DNA of 64,000 bases from Pseudolysinimonas yzui (GTDB taxonomy: Bacteria; Actinomycetota; Actinomycetes; Actinomycetales; Microbacteriaceae), in assembly GCF_014653215.1 (NCBI RefSeq), contig NZ_BNAI01000001.1:1079012-1143011 (forward strand), read 5' to 3'. Below are positions 51,227-59,078 of this stretch, in pieces. Under the pieces are notes generated by a model that saw only the letters and a list, made by a program, of their open reading frames with translations, was not told the origin of the DNA and made no database searches. Each line of letters begins with the position of its first letter. The first letter of the stretch is position 1. The position numbers and the translations under genes are program-made.

Positions 51227-52264
51227 TTGACCGACCAGGCGACCCGCGTTGTGCCTGCAGGCTGGTATGAAGACCCGGCCTCGAATGCTCACGTGCGCTG
51301 GTGGAACGGTCTCGCGTGGACCGAGCACACCGCGATCAAGCCCACCCCGGCCCCGGTCGCGCAACCGACGACTCCCGCGTACGGCGACTACGGCAGCGGC
51401 CGGTATGGCGACGGCTACACCGCCCAGGAGCAGGTCACGACCGCCACCGGCTCGACCGCGACGCCCGAGACGCTCGCGCGCATCGCCGAGGCGCGCGAAC
51501 TGGAGCGCCAGTACGGCATCAGCACCGCCGAGAACGAGATCATCATGCGGGCCGCCGGCCACGGTGCGGCCAGCCTCGGGGCCGCCGACCACGGTGCGGC
51601 CAGCCACGGTGGCGCCTCGACCGGCTCGGACTACCGGCCCTGGAACGCCGAGCCCGAACCGGTCTACGAGGAGCCGAGCAGCAACACGGCATCCGCGTGG
51701 TTCATCGCGCTCTGGCCGCTGCTCACCCTCGCGGCCGCGGCGACCGCCGCGTATCTCGCCTTCTACGTCATGCCCGAACCGAGTGTCGCGGGCATCCCCG
51801 TCGTCGCCGCGGTCGCGCTGGTGCCGTCGCTGCTCACCCTGATCTGGGCCGCGACGGATGCCCGCAAGCTCCGGCAGAACGACTTCCGGCCGGCGAGTCC
51901 CGCGCTCGCCCTCCTCGGGCCGCTGATCTACCTGATCGGCCGGCGCGTGCGGGTTCCGGGCTCGGGCCCCCTCGCGTTGCTGCTCGTGCTCACCGTGATC
52001 GCGGTCGGCGCGCCGACGGCGGCGTATCTGACCGGATACGCGGTGCCGGTGACCAAGGCGCTCGAGATCCAGCAGACCGTGCAGGCCGACCTCGTCGGCA
52101 GCGGCAAGCTCGCCTCTGTCTCGTGCCCGGTGTTCGTCGAAAGCCTCGAACTGGGTTCGCTCTACAGCTGCAACGGCGTGGGGCCCGACGGCGGCGAGAA
52201 GCTGGTCTGGGTGAGCATCGACACCGAGGACGGCGACTTCTCGTACGCCCTCGCCCTGCGGTAG
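51227..52264 (+). CDS. DUF2510 membrane protein, second paralogue
   Basis: A 345-residue protein with the same plan as its neighbour: an N-terminal DUF2510 block GWYEDPASNAHVRWWNGLAW, a linker with short repeats (HGAASLGAADHGAASHGGAS), then four membrane segments. A C-terminal DUF4333-like domain contains SVSCPVFVESLELGSLYSCN. The TTG at 51227 has GAAGGAG upstream. A TAGACT box at 51134-51139 may be the -10. Shared architecture and similar C-terminal helix order support gene duplication followed by divergence. Confidence 0.8.
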   Translation: MTDQATRVVPAGWYEDPASNAHVRWWNGLAWTEHTAIKPTPAPVAQPTTPAYGDYGSGRYGDGYTAQEQVTTATGSTATPETLARIAEARELERQYGISTAENEIIMRAAGHGAASLGAADHGAASHGGASTGSDYRPWNAEPEPVYEEPSSNTASAWFIALWPLLTLAAAATAAYLAFYVMPEPSVAGIPVVAAVALVPSLLTLIWAATDARKLRQNDFRPASPALALLGPLIYLIGRRVRVPGSGPLALLLVLTVIAVGAPTAAYLTGYAVPVTKALEIQQTVQADLVGSGKLASVSCPVFVESLELGSLYSCNGVGPDGGEKLVWVSIDTEDGDFSYALALR

Positions 52265-52317
52265 CACTCGCCCTTCCCAGCCACCGCGTCGGCTGCCGGC
52301 TCTAGGCTGAGCGGGTC

Positions 52318-53010
52318 ATGCGCATCCTCTTCGTCCGTCACGGTCAGACGCCCGCCAACGTGCGCGGCATCCTCGACACCGCCGCGCCCGGCCCGGGGCT
52401 CACCGAGCTCGGCACCCGGCAGGCGCACGCGGTCGTCGAGGCGCTCGGGCACGAGTCGATCGCGGCGATCTACGTGTCGAAACTGCTGCGCACCCACGAG
52501 ACCGCGGCGCCGCTCGCCGCGGCACTCGGCCTCACCCCGGTCGAACTCGACGGAACCCACGAGATCGAGGCCGGCGACGTCGAGGGCCGCAGCGACCACG
52601 ACGCAGTGCGCACCTACATGACGACGGTATTCGCCTGGGGGTCGGGCGACCCCAGCCCGGTGATGCCCGGCGGACCCGACGGCCACGCCTTCTTCGCGCG
52701 CTTCGACGGCGCCATCGCGCAGGTCGCCGCCGAGCATCCCGTCGATGCGACCGTCGTCGTGGTCAGCCACGGCGCCGCCATCCGCGTCTGGACGGGTGCG
52801 CGCGTGCGCAACCTCGGCGACGGGTTCACCGCCGACAACCACCTCGACAACACCGGCATCGTCGTCGTCGACGGGTCGCCCGAGGCCGGCTGGACGGCGC
52901 TGTCGTGGGGCGGGGTTCCCGTGGGCGGCGCACAGCTCGCCGATCCGACCGCCGACGACCCCACGGGCGACGCGCTCGACGAAGCGCTCGACGACCCGCG
53001 CGACCGCTGA
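52318..53010 (+). CDS. Histidine phosphatase, second copy
   Basis: A 230-residue protein of the phosphoglycerate-mutase superfamily. RILFVRHGQTPANVRG carries the catalytic histidine; YVSKLLRTHETAAPLA supplies the arginine; and VVVSHGAAIRVW contains the second histidine. It differs from the copy at 2947 in length and C-terminal tail. A TAGGCT box at 52303-52308 precedes the ATG by nine bases. Substrate not predictable. Confidence 0.9.
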   Translation: MRILFVRHGQTPANVRGILDTAAPGPGLTELGTRQAHAVVEALGHESIAAIYVSKLLRTHETAAPLAAALGLTPVELDGTHEIEAGDVEGRSDHDAVRTYMTTVFAWGSGDPSPVMPGGPDGHAFFARFDGAIAQVAAEHPVDATVVVVSHGAAIRVWTGARVRNLGDGFTADNHLDNTGIVVVDGSPEAGWTALSWGGVPVGGAQLADPTADDPTGDALDEALDDPRDR

Positions 53011-53082
53011 GCCCGCGCGACCACTGAACCCGCGACTGCTCAGCCCGCGGCGCGCATCCCGCGTCACGTCGGCGGTGGCGCC

Positions 53083-53088
53083 TACCCT
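53083..53088 (+). promoter_or_regulatory. -10 box, leaderless start of methyltransferase
   Basis: TACCCT, seven bases before GTG 53096. It supports this start rather than the far longer open frame from 52745. Confidence 0.45.
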
Positions 53089-53095
53089 CTCAACT

Positions 53096-54736
53096 GTGAC
53101 CCGCCGGATCCTCCACGCACGCGCGGAGCTCGTCGCCGAAGGCATCGACCACCTCGGCGTCGAGACGTTCTGGCACTCGCTGGTCGCGGCGCACGTCACC
53201 CGTGTCGCCGGGCCGGGGATGACGGCGATCCTGGGCGACCTGCCCGAGCGCGGCCGCGAGGTGACCGACGACCTCATCGACGGTCTCACGATCAGCGAGA
53301 TCAACGTGCTCTACGAGTTCTCGCTCGCCTACGTCGATCGCTCCAGCCGCAAGTCGAGCGGCCAGTTCTTCACCCCCGACGACGTCGCCCGCTTTCTCGC
53401 CACCCGCGCGGCGGCGCTTCCCGACGGCACCTGGATCGACCCGTGCTGCGGCATCGGCAACCTCTCCTACTGGCTCGCGCACGAGCAGCCCGACTCCGCG
53501 CGGTTTCTCGCCGAACGACTCGTGCTCGTCGATCGTGACCCCCTCGCCCTCACCATCGCCCGCGCGCTGCTCGCCACCGAGTTCGGGCTCGACGGCGCCC
53601 AGTATCGGGCCCTCCACGCGCGGTCGCGGGTGGCCGACGCGCTCAGCGACGACCTGCCGGAGTTCGACTACGCCCTCATGAACCCGCCCTACGTGGTCGT
53701 GCCGCGTGACGACCGGTTCGCCGCGGCGGAATCGCGTGACCTGTACGCCTACTTCCTGGAGCGGATGATCACCCTCGGCCGCCGCGGCATCGTCGCGATC
53801 ACGCCGCAGAGCTTCACCTCGGGCCGCAAGTTCGCGGGGCTGCGCCGGTTGCTCGTGCGGCAGCTGGAGACGATGGATGTCTACTGCTTCGACAACGTGC
53901 CCGACAACGTGTTCCGCGGGGTGAAGTTCGGGTCGCAGAACACCAACAGGGTGAACTCGACCCGAGCCGCCGTGCTCGTCGGTCTGATGGGCGACTCCGG
54001 TGCGCCCCGACGCCACCGCATCACCCCGCTGCTGCGCTGGCGCGCCCACCAGCGCGCCGACCTGTTCGCGGCGGCCGACGACTTCCTCACCGAGCTGCAG
54101 CCCGACGCCGACCGGGCCTTTCCGAAGGTCGGGGCGGCGCTCGTGCGGCTGCACCGCGCGATGCTGGAGTGCGACACCACGGTGCGCGATCTTGTCGTGC
54201 CCGGGCCGACGGCGTACCCGCTCGACGTTCCGGTGACCCCGCGTTACTTCCTCTCGGCCGTGAAACGGGTGCTCGACCGCGGCCACGTGCACCGGCTGTA
54301 CTTCGCAACCGAAGCGTCCCGGGATCGTGCCGCGATCGTGCTCAACTCGTCGCTCGCCTACTGGTGGTGGCGGGCCTACGAAGGCGGAATCACCGTCTCG
54401 CGCTCGATTCTCATGTCGGTGCCGGTGCCGATCGGGGATGCCGACGCCGGCTTGGTCGCGGCCCTCGAGGCGTCGGAACGCGAGAACGTCGTCGTCAAAC
54501 GCAACGCCGGACGCCCCAACGAGAACGTCAAGCACCCGTGGCGCCTCCTCCGGCTGCTCGACCAGGCGGTCGCCCCCGACGACGTCGACGACCTCCTCGC
54601 CACCCACGCCAACTCCCACTTGAGCGTCCCGGCGCCCTCTCGCGGGTTGAGGAGCGCCACCGAAGGCGACACGTCTCGAAACCCCAGCCCCGAGCAACCT
54701 CCCGCCCATCCCCCCGCGAGAGCCTCCGGATCATGA
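53096..54736 (+). CDS. N6-adenine DNA methyltransferase
   Basis: A 546-residue class I methyltransferase. FTP (92-94) in SSGQFFTPDDVARFL, the AdoMet motif DPCCGIGN (115-122) and the catalytic NPPY (196-199) mark it as an N6-adenine enzyme of the HsdM/Eco57I type. A target-recognition region is presumed in the C-terminal 280 residues. The stop overlaps the next gene's ATG (ATGA), so the two are co-translated. The last 30 codons run through an inverted palindromic repeat, giving a low-complexity SRGLRSATEGDTSRNP tail that is probably not part of the ancestral protein. Confidence 0.9.
   Translation: MTRRILHARAELVAEGIDHLGVETFWHSLVAAHVTRVAGPGMTAILGDLPERGREVTDDLIDGLTISEINVLYEFSLAYVDRSSRKSSGQFFTPDDVARFLATRAAALPDGTWIDPCCGIGNLSYWLAHEQPDSARFLAERLVLVDRDPLALTIARALLATEFGLDGAQYRALHARSRVADALSDDLPEFDYALMNPPYVVVPRDDRFAAAESRDLYAYFLERMITLGRRGIVAITPQSFTSGRKFAGLRRLLVRQLETMDVYCFDNVPDNVFRGVKFGSQNTNRVNSTRAAVLVGLMGDSGAPRRHRITPLLRWRAHQRADLFAAADDFLTELQPDADRAFPKVGAALVRLHRAMLECDTTVRDLVVPGPTAYPLDVPVTPRYFLSAVKRVLDRGHVHRLYFATEASRDRAAIVLNSSLAYWWWRAYEGGITVSRSILMSVPVPIGDADAGLVAALEASERENVVVKRNAGRPNENVKHPWRLLRLLDQAVAPDDVDDLLATHANSHLSVPAPSRGLRSATEGDTSRNPSPEQPPAHPPARASGS
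54644..54684 (-). repeat. Palindromic repeat inside methyltransferase 3' end (inverted)
   Basis: Read on the minus strand it begins GGGTTTCGAGACG and ends CTCCTCAACCC, matching the copy at 44275 in both flanks. The copy is embedded in the open reading frame of the methyltransferase rather than between genes. Confidence 0.7.
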
Positions 54737-55497
54737 AGCTCCCGCTCTGGCCGGCCGGATCCACGAGCGGTTCCCCCGAATTCGACACCCTGCGCGACCG
54801 CCTGGTCGCCGACGACAACCTCCGCGAGGAGCTCGAGGCCGCACTCCGTGCGAACGTGAACCGCATCGACCCCACCGATCGGGCCAACCGTTTCGGGTCG
54901 GGTGCGGCGGTCGAGTGGATCATCGCGGCTGCGGCGTACCAGGCCGGCATCCTGTCGGTGCCGGGTGGCCACAACGCCGACGGTTTCGATCTGCAGTCGC
55001 TGCGCGATCAGGTGCGCGGACTGTGGAGCGTGAAGAACACGACGAAGGCGAGCGGCTTCCGGCTGACGAACGGCATGAGCGGTGCGGGCCGCGGGTTCAC
55101 CGAGGGCGTCATCCTGCTCTCCCCCGCGCTGCCGGGGCTCACGTTCGCACACCCGGACTTCCATCCCGACGTCGCCGCCGCGGTGCAGCAGAAGGACGAC
55201 CACACCCTGTTGCCGCTGCGCGACGCCCTGCGTCACGCCGAAGAGCACCCGGAATGTGTGGCGCCGATCCGCATGCCGGTGAACCCGAAGACCGGCCGCG
55301 ACGACCCGTGGATGGACTACGTGAAGTCGCTGCTTGAGCCGCAGCGGTTCCCCCGGCTGTCGAAGCTGTTCGTCGACGCGGTGCCGCCGCAGCGTTCGCT
55401 GGCGACCGAGATCGTCGAACTCGCGAAGCTGCGGGATGCCGGAACGCTCACCGAGGCGCAGTTCAGTGCCGCGGTGGATCGCATCACCGCCGGCTGA
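54733..55497 (+). CDS. Nuclease-like protein with SHOCT tail, candidate restriction partner
   Basis: A 254-residue protein coupled to the methyltransferase by ATGA. The core shows Glu61, Asp83/Asp86 and WSVK (98-101) in ADGFDLQSL...GLWSVKNTT. This is similar in spacing to PD-(D/E)xK nucleases, though the usual acidic residue before x-K is Ser. The last 28 residues are a SHOCT domain (IVELAKLRDAGTLTEAQFSAAV), often found at the end of oligomerising proteins. The position suggests the restriction half of an R-M system; alternatively it is a specificity or accessory protein. The cleavage activity is inference. Confidence 0.7.
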   Translation: MKLPLWPAGSTSGSPEFDTLRDRLVADDNLREELEAALRANVNRIDPTDRANRFGSGAAVEWIIAAAAYQAGILSVPGGHNADGFDLQSLRDQVRGLWSVKNTTKASGFRLTNGMSGAGRGFTEGVILLSPALPGLTFAHPDFHPDVAAAVQQKDDHTLLPLRDALRHAEEHPECVAPIRMPVNPKTGRDDPWMDYVKSLLEPQRFPRLSKLFVDAVPPQRSLATEIVELAKLRDAGTLTEAQFSAAVDRITAG

Positions 55498-55635
55498 CTC
55501 GAAGGCCGGACCTTACCGGGTCGAGCGGCGCGTGTCACCCCCCTTTCACCCGCACCGTTCTTTGGGTGTGCTGGGGTGAGGACTCCCCCGCCCTCGAGAG
55601 GCGCCGACGAGGGATTCCCGGAAGGAATGAACGAT

Positions 55636-56013
55636 ATGGGACGTCACAGCATGGGCTATGTGCCGCCGGGCGACGACTTCGCCGTGTTCTCCGCGGACGG
55701 GCTGTCCGCGGACGGTGTCTCCGCGGACGGGCTCTCTGCGGACGCGTCGATCGCCCCTCCCGGCGGTCCGATCGAGCCGGGGATTCCCGGTGCGCCGGAG
55801 GCGCCCAGCCCGAACACGCCCGGCCCCGACGCCCCGTCGACCGTTCCCGCCGAGCCCTATCCGGGTGAACCCAACCCGGTGGAGCCGTACCCGGTGGAGC
55901 CGAACGTTCCGGGTGAGCCGATGGAGCCACCCCCGCTCGCCCCCGAGGATTCCGATGACGGCTCAACCCCCGCTCCGGGGGCGTGGCACGCCGCCGGACC
56001 CGAGGTGCTCTGA
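55636..56013 (+). CDS. Proline-rich low-complexity protein with tandem repeat
   Basis: A 125-residue disordered protein with four copies of a SADG(L/V) repeat (encoded by 15-base units 55690-55749), then Pro/Glu/Val-rich repeats (GEPNPVEPYPVEP, NVPGEP) and an acidic end. No signal peptide or membrane segment. AAGGA lies nine bases before ATG 55636; an alternative ATG at 55627 is too close to it. Function unknown; low-complexity proteins of this sort often vary in length among strains. Confidence 0.5.
   Translation: MGRHSMGYVPPGDDFAVFSADGLSADGVSADGLSADASIAPPGGPIEPGIPGAPEAPSPNTPGPDAPSTVPAEPYPGEPNPVEPYPVEPNVPGEPMEPPPLAPEDSDDGSTPAPGAWHAAGPEVL
55690..55749 (+). repeat. Four tandem 15-bp units in coding sequence
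   Basis: Units share the core TCCGCGGACGG and encode SADG-type pentapeptides. The last copy is diverged (TCTGCGGACGCG). Confidence 0.75.
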
Positions 56014-56043
56014 AGCAGCGCCACCGGCCTTCCGACCGCGACC

Positions 56044-56514
56044 TCAGCCCGCCGGCGGTCGCTCGGCGGCGAGCACAAGCTCGGGTCGAGCGAGGCTGCG
56101 TTGCGTGCGTCGCGCGACGGCTGACACGACGACCCCGATCAGCGCTCCCGCGGCCGCTCCGAGGGTGTTGGCGACGACGTCGCGCGGGTCGGACACTCGC
56201 GGTGACCACATCTGCAGCACTTCGATCGCGATCGACACCGCCCCGCCGGCGACGACGGCACCCACCCATCCGGCACGCGGCACGGCGAGCCGCACCAGCA
56301 GCCCGAGAGGCACGAACAGCAGAATGTTGGCGACGAACTCGGGGGATCCGAGTCGCACCCACGTCTCGGGGGCGATCCAGACGCTCGGCGACAACACGTC
56401 GTAGTCGCCCCGGTTCGGCAGCGTGCGCCAGAGCGTGGGCCCGAGGGTGATCATTCCGATCACTCCGAGGTACACCGCCGCGAGGGCGGCGAACGGCAGG
56501 GAGCGTCGGGTCAT
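56044..56514 (-). CDS. VanZ-family membrane protein
   Basis: A 156-residue protein with four membrane helices. The VanZ pattern is GSPEFVANILLFVPLGLLV and SIAIEVLQMWSPRVSDPRDVVANTLGAA. VanZ homologues affect teicoplanin susceptibility or are of unknown function. The ATG at 56514 overlaps the HNH gene's stop (ATGA), so it is coupled to it, an unusual pairing. A longer in-frame extension to 56784 is only a shadow of that upstream gene. Confidence 0.88.
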   Translation of the reverse strand: MTRRSLPFAALAAVYLGVIGMITLGPTLWRTLPNRGDYDVLSPSVWIAPETWVRLGSPEFVANILLFVPLGLLVRLAVPRAGWVGAVVAGGAVSIAIEVLQMWSPRVSDPRDVVANTLGAAAGALIGVVVSAVARRTQRSLARPELVLAAERPPAG

Positions 56515-57953
56515 CTTCTGATCTTCGACGCCTGATGCTCGGTGCCCGCTGGGAGCCGGCCCGGAGTCGACCGCAGAGCCGGACCCGGCACCGAACCGCG
56601 CTGCCGAACCTGATGCTCCCGGATCGCCCGCGACTTGGTGACGAGCAGCTCTGGGGGCCGAGGTCGATCCGGGGGCGGGTGCAACCAGGACCGTCCCTCT
56701 CGTCGGCGGATCTGCCAGCCCTCGTTGTGCAGTTTCAGGTGGTGATGCCGGCAGAGCAGCACGCCCCGGTCGAGGTCGGTGCATCCGCCGTCGGCGTAGT
56801 GGTCGATGTGATGCGCCTCACACCAGGAGGGCGGCCGTTCGCAGCCGTGCCAGAGGCATCCGCCGTCCCGGATCGCCAGCGCGACCCGCTGATGACGCGA
56901 GAACAGCCGTTGTTCTCGCCCCAGGTCGAGTACATTGCCCAGGGAATCCAGCAGCGCCGGCTGGGTGCCATTCGCACATGCCAGCGCCTGCACCGTACCG
57001 ATCGAGACGGCTTCGTTCGACCCTTCGATCACCCCGTGCCCGACACCCGCAGCCAGGTCGGATGCCGACACCAGCACCCGCACCGCCGGCATCCCTCGAC
57101 CCAGCAGCACCGAAGGGTCGAGCCCGGCGGATTGCCGCAGCAACTCGGTGAACGCATCCGACGCGATCTGCTCGGTCGTGCGCTCATCCCGCTCCAACGC
57201 TTCCGCGCGACGCTCAGACTCCGCATCGACGAACCGCGGACCACCCCGCCGAGGCGACGTCGCCCGGTCGTACACCTCATCGACCACCCCGGCGGTGAGC
57301 GGGTCGTAATCCCAGATGAGGCGCTTCATCCCGTCGCGCAGATCCAGCCGCCGCAATGACCGCCGCCCGCGCAACACCGCCTCCCGGGACGCGATCCCGG
57401 CTTCATCGATCTCGTCGCGCACTTCCCGCGCGCGCTTGAGTAGCCGGTCGGGGTCGAGGTTCGGCGCTTCGTCGCACAGCAACTCGGTCGCCTCGGCCAC
57501 CAGCACCGGATCCGCAGCCGCCCCATCGAGCCCCGCCCGGATCGCCTCGGCCGCCTGCACCGACACCGACCCCTCGACGACCCGGTCGCCGAGCACCCGA
57601 TCGCCAGACCGTTCATCGCCCGGCACCGCGTCGTCGGACTGCGCCAGCCGCCCGACTCGCAAGGCGACCACGGCATCCCGACCCGTCACCCCGCTCACGA
57701 CCTTGAGCAGCTCTTCGGGGGTGCGAGCGCCTTCCCGACGCGCCAACCCCGCCCCGCCCAACTCCGGCGACGACCTCCGCCTCAACTCCCCCGCCGCGAG
57801 CGCCAGGTGCGCATCCGCCAGCGCTTTCGCCTCGCCCGCGAGCCGCAGCCACTCCATCACCGACGCATCCGATGCCGCCCGGCACGACGAAACCGACCGC
57901 GGCACATCACGCAGCACCGCAACGGCGGTGGCGAGTGCTGAGGTCGAGGTCAT
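56511..57953 (-). CDS. DUF222/HNH endonuclease (13E12 repeat family type)
   Basis: A 480-residue protein: an N-terminal DUF222 helical region (about 30-330) and a C-terminal HNH nuclease with CEAHHIDHYADGGCTDLDRGVLLCRHHHLKLH, the cysteine-supported metal-binding version. Many actinobacterial genomes carry several such genes, thought of as mobile or selfish endonucleases. The ATG at 57953 follows GGAAGGA on the minus strand. A near-perfect SOS box lies 35-48 bases upstream (57988-58001), so induction by DNA damage is plausible. The C-terminal 45 residues are basic and disordered. Confidence 0.92.
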   Translation of the reverse strand: MTSTSALATAVAVLRDVPRSVSSCRAASDASVMEWLRLAGEAKALADAHLALAAGELRRRSSPELGGAGLARREGARTPEELLKVVSGVTGRDAVVALRVGRLAQSDDAVPGDERSGDRVLGDRVVEGSVSVQAAEAIRAGLDGAAADPVLVAEATELLCDEAPNLDPDRLLKRAREVRDEIDEAGIASREAVLRGRRSLRRLDLRDGMKRLIWDYDPLTAGVVDEVYDRATSPRRGGPRFVDAESERRAEALERDERTTEQIASDAFTELLRQSAGLDPSVLLGRGMPAVRVLVSASDLAAGVGHGVIEGSNEAVSIGTVQALACANGTQPALLDSLGNVLDLGREQRLFSRHQRVALAIRDGGCLWHGCERPPSWCEAHHIDHYADGGCTDLDRGVLLCRHHHLKLHNEGWQIRRREGRSWLHPPPDRPRPPELLVTKSRAIREHQVRQRGSVPGPALRSTPGRLPAGTEHQASKIRR

Positions 57954-57987
57954 GACTGAAATCCTTCCGGACTCCATTCTCCCAACC

Positions 57988-58001
57988 CGAACAAACTTTC
58001 G
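57988..58001. promoter_or_regulatory. Near-consensus actinobacterial SOS box
   Basis: The sequence CGAAC-AAAC-TTTCG matches the CGAACNNNNGTTCG LexA site at nine of ten defined bases. It lies 35-48 bases before the HNH start. It overlaps a perfect palindrome ACTTTCGAAAGT (57995-58006). Confidence 0.6.
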
Positions 58002-58040
58002 AAAGTACAAGAAGTCGCACGACGAGACCCTGTGGAGGAC

Positions 58041-58421
58041 TCAGCGCGAACCCCGCGCAGACCGCGCAGAACGCCCCACATACCGCCGCACCAACCCGAC
58101 GACGACGAGCAGCACCCCGAGCACGACCCCCGGCGGCGTGACCGCGGTGAACACCACCGCAGCCGTCGTATTCGCCGCCGCGAGCTCCGCCGCCAACCCG
58201 GCCCCCCACATCCGCAACGCCACTCCCGCCGCGACCACCGCGACGACGAGCAGCAGCCCGACCACGAACTCCCGCCACCGCTCCTCGAGGAACCCGCGCA
58301 CGAGCCCGAGCACGGCGAGCCCCGCGGCGAGCGGCAACCCGAAGCCGAGCAGAACGCTGGATGCCGCCAGCACGATCGTCGCCCACAGATCCGCGGGCAG
58401 AAAGTCGGGCAGTACGGGCAT
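58041..58421 (-). CDS. Small membrane protein
   Basis: A 126-residue protein with three predicted helices: a soluble N terminus MPVLPDFLPADLW leads into the first, a charged loop FLEERWRE precedes the second, and a short loop precedes the third. The C terminus is basic (RRYVGRSARSARGSR). The ATG at 58421 is the only clear start. No family recognised. The gene precedes the HNH gene on the same strand with 87 bases between. Confidence 0.65.
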   Translation of the reverse strand: MPVLPDFLPADLWATIVLAASSVLLGFGLPLAAGLAVLGLVRGFLEERWREFVVGLLLVVAVVAAGVALRMWGAGLAAELAAANTTAAVVFTAVTPPGVVLGVLLVVVGLVRRYVGRSARSARGSR

Positions 58422-58455
58422 GCACCCACGGTACGCGCGGGTGCAAGATCGAGAG

Positions 58456-58884
58456 ATGACCGACTACCAACGCATCGAGCTCGGCGCCATCGACGAGTGG
58501 CGCAACCATTACGGCGGCTTTCGGGCGACGACATCCCGCGATGGTCGCCGCGTGGTCGATCACGAGGTCGACATGCAGTACATCGGGCTGACGGCGAACT
58601 CGTTCATCCCCGGCGAGGAGGCCGGCTACTGGCACTCGCACGCCCACCTCGAGGAGTTGTACGTCTTCCTCACCGGCCGCGGCGAGATGGGGCTGGATGA
58701 CGAGGTGGTTCCGGTAGGCCCCGGCACCGCCATCCGCGTCGGTCAGGGCGTGATGCGCACGTGGCGCGCGGTTCCCGACAGCCCCGAGCCGCTCACCTGG
58801 TTGTGCATCCGCGCGGGCGGCACCGAGTTGGAGACGTTCCCGTCGGATGCCACCCGCGACGAGGAGCGCCCGTCACCCTGGTAG
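58456..58884 (+). CDS. Cupin-domain protein
   Basis: A 142-residue single-cupin protein. The metal-binding motif GYWHSHAHLEELYVFLTGRGEM gives the two histidines and a glutamate of motif 1, and motif 2 is partly visible near VGPGTAIRVGQGVMRTWRAVPD. Small cupins act as dioxygenases, isomerases or ligand-binding proteins; the specific role here is unknown. ATG 58456 is preceded by GAGAG. It lies divergent from the small membrane protein gene. Confidence 0.85.
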   Translation: MTDYQRIELGAIDEWRNHYGGFRATTSRDGRRVVDHEVDMQYIGLTANSFIPGEEAGYWHSHAHLEELYVFLTGRGEMGLDDEVVPVGPGTAIRVGQGVMRTWRAVPDSPEPLTWLCIRAGGTELETFPSDATRDEERPSPW

Positions 58885-58910
58885 CGCTCCCCGTCGCGTC
58901 TCGGTGGTCG

Positions 58911-59078
58911 TTACGCCGCGCGCAGCGGCGGCCCGCCGAACGGCCCGCGTCGAGTCGGCGCGCTGCGCTCCGGAACCCCGGGAACGAAGCGCCGCCTGAG
59001 CGTGCCGAGCGGCAGGCGGATGCCGGAGTGGTCGGGCATCCGCGGCCGGCGCGGCTGCGGCGTCAGCAGGGCGCTCAC
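58911..59078 (-). CDS. 55-residue basic protein coupled to hsp20
   Basis: The GTG start at 59078 overlaps the hsp20 stop in GTGA. A full Shine-Dalgarno match AAGGAGGTGA lies within the last hsp20 codons, about seven bases before the start. The product is 55 residues, rich in Arg and Pro (begins MSALLTPQPRRPRMPDH, ends GGPPLRAA). No homologue is recognised from memory. The combination of stop-start overlap and optimal ribosome site argues for real translation, though arginine/proline-rich chance ORFs are common in high-GC DNA. Confidence 0.45.
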   Translation of the reverse strand: MSALLTPQPRRPRMPDHSGIRLPLGTLRRRFVPGVPERSAPTRRGPFGGPPLRAA

